From positions 72,313 through 106,782 of the forward strand of contig CANBRQ010000001.1 of the NCBI GenBank assembly GCA_947371955.1: 34,470 bases of DNA, in the 5' to 3' direction. A program made the position numbers and the translations under genes. Position 1 is the stretch's first letter. Each line of letters begins with the position of its first letter. Source of the DNA: Paracoccaceae bacterium (GTDB lineage: Bacteria > Pseudomonadota > Alphaproteobacteria > Rhodobacterales > Rhodobacteraceae). The notes beneath the pieces were generated by a model. The model worked only from the letters and a program-made list of their open reading frames with translations, did not search any database and was not told the DNA's origin. Shown here piece by piece: positions 27,832 to 34,470 of this stretch.

Positions 27832-28704
27832 ATGCGCGTTCTCGTCGTTCTGTCTCTGTTGGTTACCTTGGCAGGGACCACAGCCTTCGCGGGCGACCCT
27901 TACCCGTTTCAGCGCAGCGATGGCAAATGGGGATATGTGGATGACAACCACTGCTGGGTGATTGAACCGCAGTTTGATTATGCGCCTCCCTTCAGCGATG
28001 GCCTTGCTGGAGTGGAAATTGACAGCAAGACGTACTTCATAGACAGTTCAGGTGCAGTGCAATTTGTTTCGAATTTCGGTCAGGTAGGTACCTTCGGCGA
28101 GGGGCTTGCTCCGGCCAAAATAGGTGTCAAGTGGGGCTTTATCGACAAGTCGGGTGCGATAGCTATCAATCCGCAGTTTGAAGATGCTTTTAGTTTTAAT
28201 GACGGCATTGCTGACGTTCAGGTTGGAGGTAAGTTGGGTTTCATCGAAAAGGCGGCCGCCGTGGTGATCGGCACGAAGTTTAATAGATTAATAAACTTCA
28301 ATAACGGCAGGGCCCCAGTCCAGATCGACGGCAAGTGGGGTTTCATTGATGGATCTGGTGCCGTAGTAGTCAAAGCACATTTTGATGATCTAGGTAGTCT
28401 TTCAGATGGACTGGCTTCGGTACTGATTGACGGCAAGTGGGGCTTTATTGATAGGAATGGTTTGGAGGTTATCAAGCCGCAGTTTGAGAACGCTGCCTAT
28501 TTCCATGATGGTATTGCTGCTGTTCAAATTGTAAATAAATGGGGTTTTATTGACAGGGCTGGTTCGCTGATAATAAAATCGCAATTCGATAGTGTTGGCG
28601 GTTTCGACAACGACCGCTCTGTCGTGCAAACAGGCGATAAATGGTTTACGATCGACCGCTCGGGCAACATCCTTCTCGACCCAACCTGCGATCACACCCG
28701 CTGA
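27832..28704 (+). CDS. Secreted WG-repeat protein
   Basis: 290 aa. Signal peptide MRVLVVLSLLVTLAGTTAFA, then about eight tandem WG repeats of 31-33 residues. Each has the pattern KWGFIDxxGxxxIxPQFExAxxFxDGxAxVQ. The repeats start near residues 32, 66, 99, 133, 166, 200, 233 and 266; the second and last are divergent (KTYFID, KWFTID). WG repeats form beta-rich surface-binding modules; no enzyme motif is present. The codon use and GC content are lower than in the core region, suggesting acquisition. No strong ribosome-binding site is seen. Confidence 0.85.
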   Translation: MRVLVVLSLLVTLAGTTAFAGDPYPFQRSDGKWGYVDDNHCWVIEPQFDYAPPFSDGLAGVEIDSKTYFIDSSGAVQFVSNFGQVGTFGEGLAPAKIGVKWGFIDKSGAIAINPQFEDAFSFNDGIADVQVGGKLGFIEKAAAVVIGTKFNRLINFNNGRAPVQIDGKWGFIDGSGAVVVKAHFDDLGSLSDGLASVLIDGKWGFIDRNGLEVIKPQFENAAYFHDGIAAVQIVNKWGFIDRAGSLIIKSQFDSVGGFDNDRSVVQTGDKWFTIDRSGNILLDPTCDHTR

Positions 28705-28755
28705 CCCTCAAACGTCACCACCTTTGTGGTGCCTACAACGCAGAAATAGACATCC

Positions 28756-29193
28756 ATGCAAAAATTTTATGTGCTGTTCATCCTTCTGTCTCTCACTGCT
28801 GGAATAGGCAATGCAAGCGCGCAAGAACTCTCGTTGGAGTGTAGAGTTGAAGAAAACTGGAAAGCAAAAAACACGGCAGGCTATATTGTTCAGGACAATT
28901 GGTTAAAATATATAGCACATATTGAGCTTAGTAACGAAAAGTATCTCATTCAAAGGGATGATAGTGGGTACTCTTGGCAGGGGACTTTCTCGACCTACCC
29001 ATCGAAATACGTACTTATGAGTTCCGAACCGAAGCCACAACCGCCACTTCAAGAAATTTCGAGAGAGTCTTACATCGACCGAATTGAGGCGAGATATTAT
29101 TCCTATTACGTGGTGGACACGGGAAATTCAATTTTGACGATCGTTAGTCAAGGCAATTGCCGGCCAACCAGCGCTCAAATACCCCAGTTTTGA
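28756..29193 (+). CDS. Small exported protein of unknown function
   Basis: 145 aa. Signal peptide MQKFYVLFILLSLTAGIGNASA, cleavage likely before QELSLEC. The mature part is rich in Tyr and Ser, with two cysteines (SLECRVEE and QGNCRPT) that could form one disulfide joining the ends. AT-rich. I do not recognise a family. It follows the WG-repeat gene by 51 bases on the same strand and may be co-transcribed; both products are exported. Confidence 0.7.
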   Translation: MQKFYVLFILLSLTAGIGNASAQELSLECRVEENWKAKNTAGYIVQDNWLKYIAHIELSNEKYLIQRDDSGYSWQGTFSTYPSKYVLMSSEPKPQPPLQEISRESYIDRIEARYYSYYVVDTGNSILTIVSQGNCRPTSAQIPQF

Positions 29194-29204
29194 AAGCCTT
29201 GCGT

Positions 29205-29612
29205 CTACCGCCCCTCCAACGCCGTCAGCCTCGCCTCCAATTCCGTGACCTCCAGCGTCCGGCGGTAGCTGTCCACCAGCGCCATGATCTGCGCGCCCTC
29301 GCCCGGGGTTAGGTCGCCCTCGGCTACCGCCTCCAGCACGGCCCCAGCGGCCTCTGCAGCGTCGCGGGCGGTGGTCATGCGGGGCAGGGGGAACTGTACG
29401 GGGGCGTCCTTGCGGGGCGGCGCCAGCCGCTCGAGGCAGAGCCGCAGGGCCACCGTATCACCCTGCAGCGCTAGTTCCACCGCCTTTTGGCTGATTGCTT
29501 CTGCTTGGCCATCCAGAAGCTCCATAACCGCCATCGTGGTCCTGTTGCGTGCGCCCTTGGGCCGTCCGGGGTTACCAGTCGTGAACGTGCCAGCCGTTGT
29601 CCTGCCGCTCAT
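29205..29612 (-). CDS. DUF5681-type mobile-element protein
   Basis: 135 aa. The start at 29612 (MSGRTTAGTFTTG) has GGAGG eight bases upstream. The family signature is GNPGRPKGARNRTT near residue 14, followed by helical LALQGDTVALRLCLERLAPP. The C-terminal end is a likely coiled coil (VDSYRRTLEVTELEARLTAL). DUF5681 proteins are common in prophages and integrated elements and recall small DNA-packaging or DNA-binding proteins, but no function is established. It overlaps the upstream 62-aa gene (ATGA), forming a two-gene unit. Confidence 0.8.
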   Translation of the reverse strand: MSGRTTAGTFTTGNPGRPKGARNRTTMAVMELLDGQAEAISQKAVELALQGDTVALRLCLERLAPPRKDAPVQFPLPRMTTARDAAEAAGAVLEAVAEGDLTPGEGAQIMALVDSYRRTLEVTELEARLTALEGR

Positions 29613-29797
29613 ACGGGGAGCCTCCTGAGGTTGTTTTCCAGCAGGTCGAGCTGGGCGAGGGTCATCTGGTCGATCCCAACCGCCAACCAAATCGCAAGAA
29701 CCACCGGGTCAAGGTCGTACGCGTCGATTATATCCGCCGGACCCTGTGTGGGGCGGCGAGTTTCCAGTCTTGTTAGGCGGCGGTGAAGGGGCGACAT
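29609..29797 (-). CDS. Small hypothetical protein, partner of the DUF5681 gene
   Basis: 62 aa, helical and charged (MSPLHRRLTRLETRRPTQGP, then DPVVLAIWLAVGIDQMTLAQ). No family recognised. Translation is supported by the four-base overlap with the DUF5681 start and by a promoter directly upstream. The ATG sits at or within a few bases of the predicted transcript start, so the message may be leaderless. Confidence 0.65.
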   Translation of the reverse strand: MSPLHRRLTRLETRRPTQGPADIIDAYDLDPVVLAIWLAVGIDQMTLAQLDLLENNLRRLPV

Positions 29798-29798
29798 G

Positions 29799-29833
29799 TG
29801 TTATAGTATAACATAGCCTAGCGACGGCGGCAA
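29799..29833 (-). promoter_or_regulatory. Promoter with overlapping perfect palindrome for the DUF5681 unit
   Basis: On the minus strand: TTGCCG (29833-29828), 17 bases, TATACT (29810-29805). The -10 box is inside TGTTATA-G-TATAACA (29799-29813), a perfect 15-bp palindrome suited to a dimeric repressor. The predicted start is about 29798, next to ATG 29797. Confidence 0.6.
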
Positions 29834-29856
29834 AGGGTGCCTGCGCGCTCACCCTG

Positions 29857-30024
29857 TGTGACAAAACATGGCCTTCGTCTTACCGGGAGAGCATATTTTT
29901 GTCACAGATGCAGGCAGGCAGTGTCACCATTGTCCCTTGCGCGCACGGCATACAAAATGTGTTTCAGCCTTTCTTCTTCCTTAGGTGACACACCGCCTCA
30001 CGCGCGCAAGGGACGATGGTGACA
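29857..30024. repeat. Inverted-repeat cluster with five TGTCAC/GTGACA motifs
   Basis: Two nested structures lie in the non-coding stretch 29834-30150. (a) TGTGACAAAA (29857-29866) and its exact inverse TTTTGTCACA (29897-29906). (b) A 24-base arm at 29922-29945 and its inverse at 30001-30024, matching at 22 of 24 positions, 55 bases apart. The motif GTGACA/TGTCAC occurs at each arm and again at 29985. This could be operator sites, a recombination site or an element end; nothing decides between these. 30025-30150 shows no feature. Confidence 0.6.
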
Positions 30025-30150
30025 GGGCGTCCGCAACCGTCGAGTTTCCTCTCCCGAACGTGGCGCATGTGCTGGAGGGTCATCGTAGATTTGCGCCATA
30101 CCTTGGCTGGCGCCGACCCGATCCTGCACTCCTAGGGGCCTCTGGCGCGG

Positions 30151-30375
30151 TCAGTGTGCCTTGCGCCAATCCCATGGCATGTCGAACGTCCCAGCCCAGA
30201 TGCCGACGCCACTGGAGTGAGCGGCGTCCTCTTCTACGGCGTAAGCAGTCGAATACTTCCGGTAGGCGACGGCCAGACCGTTGGACACCATGTAGGCCCC
30301 GATATCGCCGCTTGGCACAGAACAGGTGGCGACGATCCGATGGTAGCGGTCGAGGTCTTCCTTCAAGCATGACAC
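30151..30375 (-). pseudogene. Fragment of a thermonuclease-like (SNase) protein
   Basis: 74 codons matching the C-terminal third of staphylococcal-nuclease-like proteins: DLDRYHRIVATCSV, then GAYMVSNGLAVAYRKYS and GVGIWAGTFDMPWDWR. The N-terminal half with the DGDT and catalytic Arg/Glu region is missing, and no frame upstream restores it. It could be expressed from its GTG start but would not be an active nuclease. Confidence 0.7.
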
Positions 30376-30436
30376 AGTTATGATCAGTCGATTTCTCGAG
30401 CGCTACACCTGTTTACATGGCCCACGAGCCTAAATT

Positions 30437-30787
30437 TCACGACTTTTTACAGTCCACATTGCCATATTGTTTGATACACATGCGCTGAGTGCAATCAGAA
30501 ATCTTCGCATTCCGCGTTGGTTCATTTCGATCAACTGTGCGAACCGCCGGTATTGTATAAAACTGAGGGGTCGTAACCTGCTGACAACTAACCGAGTAAC
30601 CGTTTCCATAGCAATTGGTCTGGCCAGTGAAGACCTCCCGCATCTGAAGCTGATTGTAAATTTCCTGCTCATATCTCGGGGGGATTTTCGAATTCCACGT
30701 GGCACTGCAACTTCCCTGAGCTGCCTGAAATTCCGGCGTAGAACAGCCGACAAGGCACAGCCCTGATAATACCAAAAGTATGCGCAT
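30437..30787 (-). CDS. Small lipoprotein of unknown function
   Basis: 116 aa from MRILLVLSGLCLVGCSTPEF, a type II signal peptide with lipobox LVGC. The mature part has several cysteines (GSCSAT, TNCYGNGYSVSCQQ, SDCTQRMC, VDCKKS), suggesting disulfides in the periplasm. A GTG start at 30847 has a good GGAGAAA but would put an acidic 20-residue segment before the signal peptide; I prefer 30787, though it lacks a ribosome-binding site. No family recognised. Confidence 0.65.
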   Translation of the reverse strand: MRILLVLSGLCLVGCSTPEFQAAQGSCSATWNSKIPPRYEQEIYNQLQMREVFTGQTNCYGNGYSVSCQQVTTPQFYTIPAVRTVDRNEPTRNAKISDCTQRMCIKQYGNVDCKKS

Positions 30788-30847
30788 CGGGTGCTTGCCA
30801 AGCCCAACGTTAATTACGCGCGCATCCGTGTCGAAGCAATCGTTCAC

Positions 30848-31209
30848 TTACGTTTCTCCGTTTCACCTGTAGCTGGATCTATGTCTGTAATATTCTGATT
30901 CCGCGCTCAATGTGATAGGTTTGCCAGACCTGTCTAAACTGCGATACAGAATTCCCGCTAATTGGACATCACGCGTCGAGGAGAATGTAAAGTTATCTCA
31001 AGGATACGTCAATGCTCTTCGGTGATTAATTTCAATACCCGACGAGGGTATCTTTGTATCCAAAGATGCGCTTCACTGGTGCAATGATGCCTATGGCGCC
31101 CTGTTCCATGATCCCATTTATGCTGGGAGTCCGGGTCCTTCTAAGCTATCAAAATGAAATTTCGGACATTAGTCACCACAAACAGCAGGCAATCGACAAT
31201 GACGCCAGA
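30848..31209 (+). other. Gene-poor stretch with a possible coding remnant
   Basis: AT-rich 362 bases. From 31026 to 31157 one plus frame reads PDEGIFVSKDALHWCNDAYG and continues ALFHDPIYAG before a stop, without a usable start codon. This looks protein-like and may be the tail of a lost gene. Otherwise nothing is supported. Confidence 0.3.
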
Positions 31210-31842
31210 ATGTACCTGAGTTCTATCGCGGCCCTGACCATGAGCGTGGCATTGGCAAGCGTTGCGGCAGCCGCGCCGCAGCGTTTCTCAGCCGTAGGGG
31301 ATCGCCCTTACTACGACGCGACCATCCCGTTTCCGAGTGACGACTCGCGAAGCATCGGCGGCACGGACGCAAACGATCTCTTCTACTACCTACAGAATGA
31401 TCAGGGCCTACAGACTGTCGTGCTGAACTCGACAGGCGGTTCTATAGGGGTGGCCACGGCAGTTTCCGAGGTGATCGAAAAGTTTGGCGTCGATACCGAA
31501 GTGGCGGGTCGCTGCCTCAGCGCCTGTACGTTGATATTCTTGGCAGGCAAACATCGCAGTCTGGCCAAGGGCAGCGTTCTGGGTTTTCATCGCAGCCATG
31601 TTTCGGTCCGCGCTATTGCAGACCAGTTCCAGCCGACGGGGGACCATCCGTCCTTTGGTGCCGATGATGTGGCGGACCAATACGACAGTGGTGAAGATAC
31701 TGCGTTGCGCAGCGTGAAGTTCATGGTGGACCACGGTGTAGATATCCACTTCGCGCTGAAGGCCCTGACGTACGAGCAGGGCGACATGTGGATACCGTCT
31801 CGCGCTGAACTAACCGCCGCCGGAGTAGTGACCGCACCATGA
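31210..31842 (+). CDS. Exported ClpP-fold serine protease-like protein (COG3904-like)
   Basis: 210 aa from an ATG that gives a proper signal peptide (MYLSSIAALTMSVALASVAA); the open frame upstream is ignored. The mature part follows ClpP logic: glycine-rich STGGSIGVA (74-82) for the oxyanion hole, CLSACTLIFLAG with Ser104 as likely nucleophile between two cysteines, GFHRS with His127, and GDMWIPSRAEL with Asp192. The triad assignment is by analogy to ClpP Ser-His-Asp and is inferred. It overlaps the next gene by ATGA. Substrate unknown. Confidence 0.75.
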   Translation: MYLSSIAALTMSVALASVAAAAPQRFSAVGDRPYYDATIPFPSDDSRSIGGTDANDLFYYLQNDQGLQTVVLNSTGGSIGVATAVSEVIEKFGVDTEVAGRCLSACTLIFLAGKHRSLAKGSVLGFHRSHVSVRAIADQFQPTGDHPSFGADDVADQYDSGEDTALRSVKFMVDHGVDIHFALKALTYEQGDMWIPSRAELTAAGVVTAP

Positions 31843-32440
31843 AGACGCTTGGCCTGCTCCTCGCTCTGTGGGCGCTGCCTGCCTCTGCCGACATCCAGAT
31901 CGAGGGAGATGCCTTGATCTATGACGCTCCGATCTACGGATACAATCCAAACCGCGTATCAGACGCCGACACCATTGGCACATTGCTGCGGACGCACGCC
32001 GAGATAAAGCGGATCGTCCTGAGCGGGGATTTCTGGATTACCCGAGCCGCGCTCGACGTCGCCCGGGTGGTGGATGACTTTGCACTGACCACCGAGGTAC
32101 GGGGCGAATGCAGCGAGGCCTGCCTATATATTCTGGCGGCAGGTAAGACACGCATTGTCGCACAGGGGGCGCAAATTCATCTCAAGTGGATCGTAGCACA
32201 CGCTGATATCCTAAAGGCGCAGTTCGCGGATCAAAAGCCAACTACGGTTGGGCAGACGAGTTCGGCCAAGCCGCCTACATGGACGACCGCGCCCAGACCG
32301 ACTTGCGCGACGCGCTGAGCTTCCTGCTGGACCATCGCGTCAGTCTGGACTTCGCACTGAGGGTCTTTGATACACCACGGCAGGATGTCTGGACCCCGAC
32401 GCGGGAGGAGTTGGTCGCAGGAGGGGTGATTGGAAAGTAG
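31839..32440 (+). pseudogene. Second ClpP-fold exported protein, frameshifted
   Basis: Starts MKTLGLLLALWALPASADIQ (signal peptide). The first frame holds to about FADQK. The homologous C-terminal half then continues in the -1 frame (ANYGWADEFGQAAYMDD, LSFLLDHRVSLDFALRV, DVWTPTREELVAGGVIG). Adding one A to the A-run at 32233-32236 restores a 200-aa protein collinear with the preceding gene. The glycine-rich GGS is absent (LSGDFW), and the nucleophile position in the two-Cys motif is Glu93 (CSEAC), although His114 remains. Even if repaired it may not be an active protease. Confidence 0.7.
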
Positions 32441-32552
32441 CCCGAAATAGGCAATCATGCGGTTGCTATAGGAGAATTCTGAACTTACCTTAGCGAAATA
32501 TGGCACCCGATCTCAAAACGAATCGGCGAATAACGCAAAACCGAGAGGGGCA

Positions 32553-33776
32553 ATGAAAAAAATAGGTGGCTTGATCGCGATCGCTACTTCCACTATCTTT
32601 GTGCAAGCCGTTGTTGGACAGACGCATGCACTAGCTCAATCGCAAGGAAGCGGTGCATTTGAAGCCTATGGGAGTTCGTTTTACGTGAACGAATTTCCAA
32701 ACGTACTATTTCTACTTGGCCAGATTTCAGATGGTGACAGTTTAGAGTTCCGCAAAGCACTGCGGGCTCATGATATAAAAATTCTTGTTGTTGGAAGTCC
32801 CGGGGGAAGCGTAGTTGAGGGGCTACAGATTGCCGGGATTGCCCACGATAAGTCAATCGCGACCTATATTCCTCCAAGCGCTATGTGTGCTTCAGCCTGC
32901 TCTTATATCTTCTTCGCCGGATCTAGACGTTTGGCGTCTGGCGCGCTTGGCGTGCATCAGTTTTATGATGCGGGTGTAGGTGCAAATAACCAAGTTACGC
33001 AAGATCAGGCAACATCTTCAACTCAGGCGGTTGCTGCTGAAATAATTGATGCCCTGAATGAGTACTCTACTCCTCCATTTGTTTATGTTAAAATGTTCTC
33101 CACAAATGATATATATTTCTTCTCTGATTCAGAAAAGATTAATATAAATCTTGAATCTGATAGCATCGCCAGCAGCGTCAACCTAGGTGAAATAAATAGT
33201 TTTATAGATAACTTGAATAGCTTAGAGAAACAACACACTAATCCTGCGTCAGAAGAAAACTCAGTCCCGCAGCCGAGCGCAGAACCAACGCCGCAGGTTT
33301 CAGCGCCTAGCGATGACAGTTTTACAGTTTTATATGACACAGATCTTTTCGGGATGGATCTTCTTTCTGATGGCATAAAAGACATAAGCATTAGCGAATG
33401 CCAAAGTGATTGCGCAGCGAGTCCTATCTGTCAGTCTTACACTTATTTGCCACAACAACATTGGTGCTGGCCGAAAAGTGGGGTTGGTGAGAAGATGTAT
33501 AAACAGGACGCTGTGAGTGCTGTTAAAGATGCATATTCTGCTCAAATCGATGCGCCACAGTCTAGTTTCAGACAGTTTTCCGGGCAGGATATTTCAGGCG
33601 AAGATATATATCCGAGCGGTGTCAAGAACCTAACGCTCTCAGAATGTCGGAGCAAATGCGAGCTGGATTCCAATTGCGTAGCGTTCTCCTACGTAATTAA
33701 GAAGAGTTGGTGCTGGCCAAAATTCGCTACCGGGAATATGTCAACTGTCGCTGGCATAATTTCAGGAATCAAGTAG
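32553..33776 (+). CDS. Exported ClpP-fold protein fused to two PAN/Apple-like domains
   Basis: 407 aa, AT-rich. Signal peptide about residues 1-29. ClpP-like part about 35-215: GSPGGSVVEG (81-90), CASACSYIFFAG with Ser114 nucleophile, GVHQF with His135, and TNDIYF with Asp186. A Ser/Pro/Glu linker runs 225-255. Two C-terminal repeats of about 65-70 residues each have a four-Cys PAN/Apple-like pattern: Cys283, 287, 293, 305 (ECQSDC, HWCWPKSG) and Cys365, 369, 375, 387 (ECRSKC, SWCWPK). PAN domains bind proteins or carbohydrates, so this may be a tethered or targeted hydrolase. GAGAGGGG precedes the ATG. Function is inferred. Confidence 0.75.
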   Translation: MKKIGGLIAIATSTIFVQAVVGQTHALAQSQGSGAFEAYGSSFYVNEFPNVLFLLGQISDGDSLEFRKALRAHDIKILVVGSPGGSVVEGLQIAGIAHDKSIATYIPPSAMCASACSYIFFAGSRRLASGALGVHQFYDAGVGANNQVTQDQATSSTQAVAAEIIDALNEYSTPPFVYVKMFSTNDIYFFSDSEKININLESDSIASSVNLGEINSFIDNLNSLEKQHTNPASEENSVPQPSAEPTPQVSAPSDDSFTVLYDTDLFGMDLLSDGIKDISISECQSDCAASPICQSYTYLPQQHWCWPKSGVGEKMYKQDAVSAVKDAYSAQIDAPQSSFRQFSGQDISGEDIYPSGVKNLTLSECRSKCELDSNCVAFSYVIKKSWCWPKFATGNMSTVAGIISGIK

Positions 33777-33781
33777 GCGAA

Positions 33782-34470
33782 TCACAGCGTTCTTCGAAGC
33801 GCCGCAACGCGATAAGCGGATGCTGCCATCATGTTAATATCCAGCTCTCTATTAATGGTCGCTGTAACGAGTATGTCATTAATTCGGGCGCCGATGTTTT
33901 CATCCGCGCGCTTTGAGGTGGAGAATATTAGCAAATCATTTCCTGCGCGCGCCGCGAGCGTAGTAGCAAGTTTCTCTGAATAATTCTCGGTGATTGCTCC
34001 CATCTGTAAGTCGTCGGTTATAATAGGCCCTCTAAACAGAATTTCATCCCGCAGGACTGAAACAGACTTGATCGACAGCGATGATGGCGTGTGTGCTCCG
34101 TCGCTGAACCGAGGATGGAGTAGATGGCCCATCATTATGCAATCACAAAGTTTGTCGTTTACGATCCTCTTAAACGGTTCAAGTTCTTGTGCTGTCCAAC
34201 TCCGAGATATGTCTGGCAAATTTTTATGACTGTCACTTGAGCTACTACCGTGTCCGGGAAAATGTTTTAGACAAGTTCGGATTTTATAAATTTGGTGAGC
34301 TTGAATAAGGCTCTCGGCTTGCCGAACGACATCATCAACTCGGGCGGAAAATGATCGACCTAGCGCTCCGATCACGGGGTTCAAAGGGTTAACATTAAGG
34401 TCCACAACGGGGGCGAAGTTGAAATTTATCCCAACAAATGCAAGTTCGGCCGCGCGTTTCAAGTAATACT
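33782..34470 (-). CDS. Glycoside hydrolase family 3 (NagZ-like) protein, partial
   Basis: The N-terminus lies beyond the right edge; 229 codons are visible. NagZ/GH3 marks: GINFNFAPVVDLNVNP, the loop KHFPGHGSSSSDSH with the catalytic His-Asp region, MMGHLLHPRF, and ITDDLQMGAI with the nucleophile Asp. Expected activity is removal of beta-linked N-acetylglucosamine. Whether it is the cell-wall recycling enzyme or a secreted relative cannot be told without the N-terminus. It is low in GC for this genome and converges with the PAN-fusion gene, five bases apart, so it probably belongs to the accessory region. Confidence 0.85.
   Translation of the reverse strand, partial: YYLKRAAELAFVGINFNFAPVVDLNVNPLNPVIGALGRSFSARVDDVVRQAESLIQAHQIYKIRTCLKHFPGHGSSSSDSHKNLPDISRSWTAQELEPFKRIVNDKLCDCIMMGHLLHPRFSDGAHTPSSLSIKSVSVLRDEILFRGPIITDDLQMGAITENYSEKLATTLAARAGNDLLIFSTSKRADENIGARINDILVTATINRELDINMMAASAYRVAALRRTL

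Noticed and set aside
31054-31209. N-terminal extension of the first ClpP-fold gene by 52 codons
   Set aside because: It would bury the signal peptide inside the protein; the ATG at 31210 gives a normal exported protein.

Overview
The window looks like a chromosomal segment from a GC-rich alphaproteobacterium of the Rhodobacteraceae type. The main evidence is the dnaA-dnaN-recF-gyrB cluster next to rpsT, a neighbouring fpg/ubiE/ubiB group, the kdsD-lptC-lptA-lptB-hpf-ptsN order, and strong use of GC-ending codons. Species cannot be named from the sequence alone.

Layout. (1) 1-5901: a sugar-uptake locus. On the minus strand lie a GH78 alpha-L-rhamnosidase, a solute-binding protein and two ABC permeases (the second runs off the left edge). 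A LacI-type repressor is divergent. The shared intergenic region holds two overlapping palindromes that look like its operators. (2) 5970-10802: an envelope block on the plus strand: a short RNase D, KdsD (Kdo synthesis), LptC/LptA/LptB (LPS export), then long-form HPF and PtsN. (3) 10825-14796: ubiE-ubiB on the minus strand (ubiquinone), with mutM/fpg and an enoyl-CoA hydratase divergent. (4) 14818-23216: rpsT with a near-consensus promoter and terminator, then dnaA, dnaN, recF, a GNAT acetyltransferase, a LysE-type exporter and gyrB, ending in a strong terminator. (5) 23222-27094: tRNA-Arg(CCT), a candidate small RNA, a GntR-like LacI regulator with a plausible operator, mtaB and dapF on the minus strand, then two tRNA-Lys genes (CTT and TTT), each with its own promoter.

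(6) 27095-34470: right after tRNA-Lys(TTT) the character changes. Base composition becomes patchy and often AT-richer, gene density drops and broken genes appear. This reads as an accessory island or a scarred integration hotspot. It holds the two ends of a collapsed DNA methyltransferase gene, a secreted WG-repeat protein, small secreted proteins, a DUF5681 mobile-element protein with a tiny upstream partner behind an operator-like palindrome, an intergenic region with a long inverted repeat and five TGTCAC-type motifs, a thermonuclease fragment and a lipoprotein. Next come three tandem genes for exported ClpP-fold proteins: one apparently intact, one frameshifted and lacking the serine, and one fused to two PAN/Apple-like domains. 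A GH3 (NagZ-like) gene runs off the right edge.

The most unusual content is the exported ClpP-fold trio with its PAN fusion, followed by the minus-strand small RNA candidate at about 23365-23477 and the motif-rich intergenic region at 29799-30024. All functional statements are from sequence reading and recollection of families; no database search was possible.
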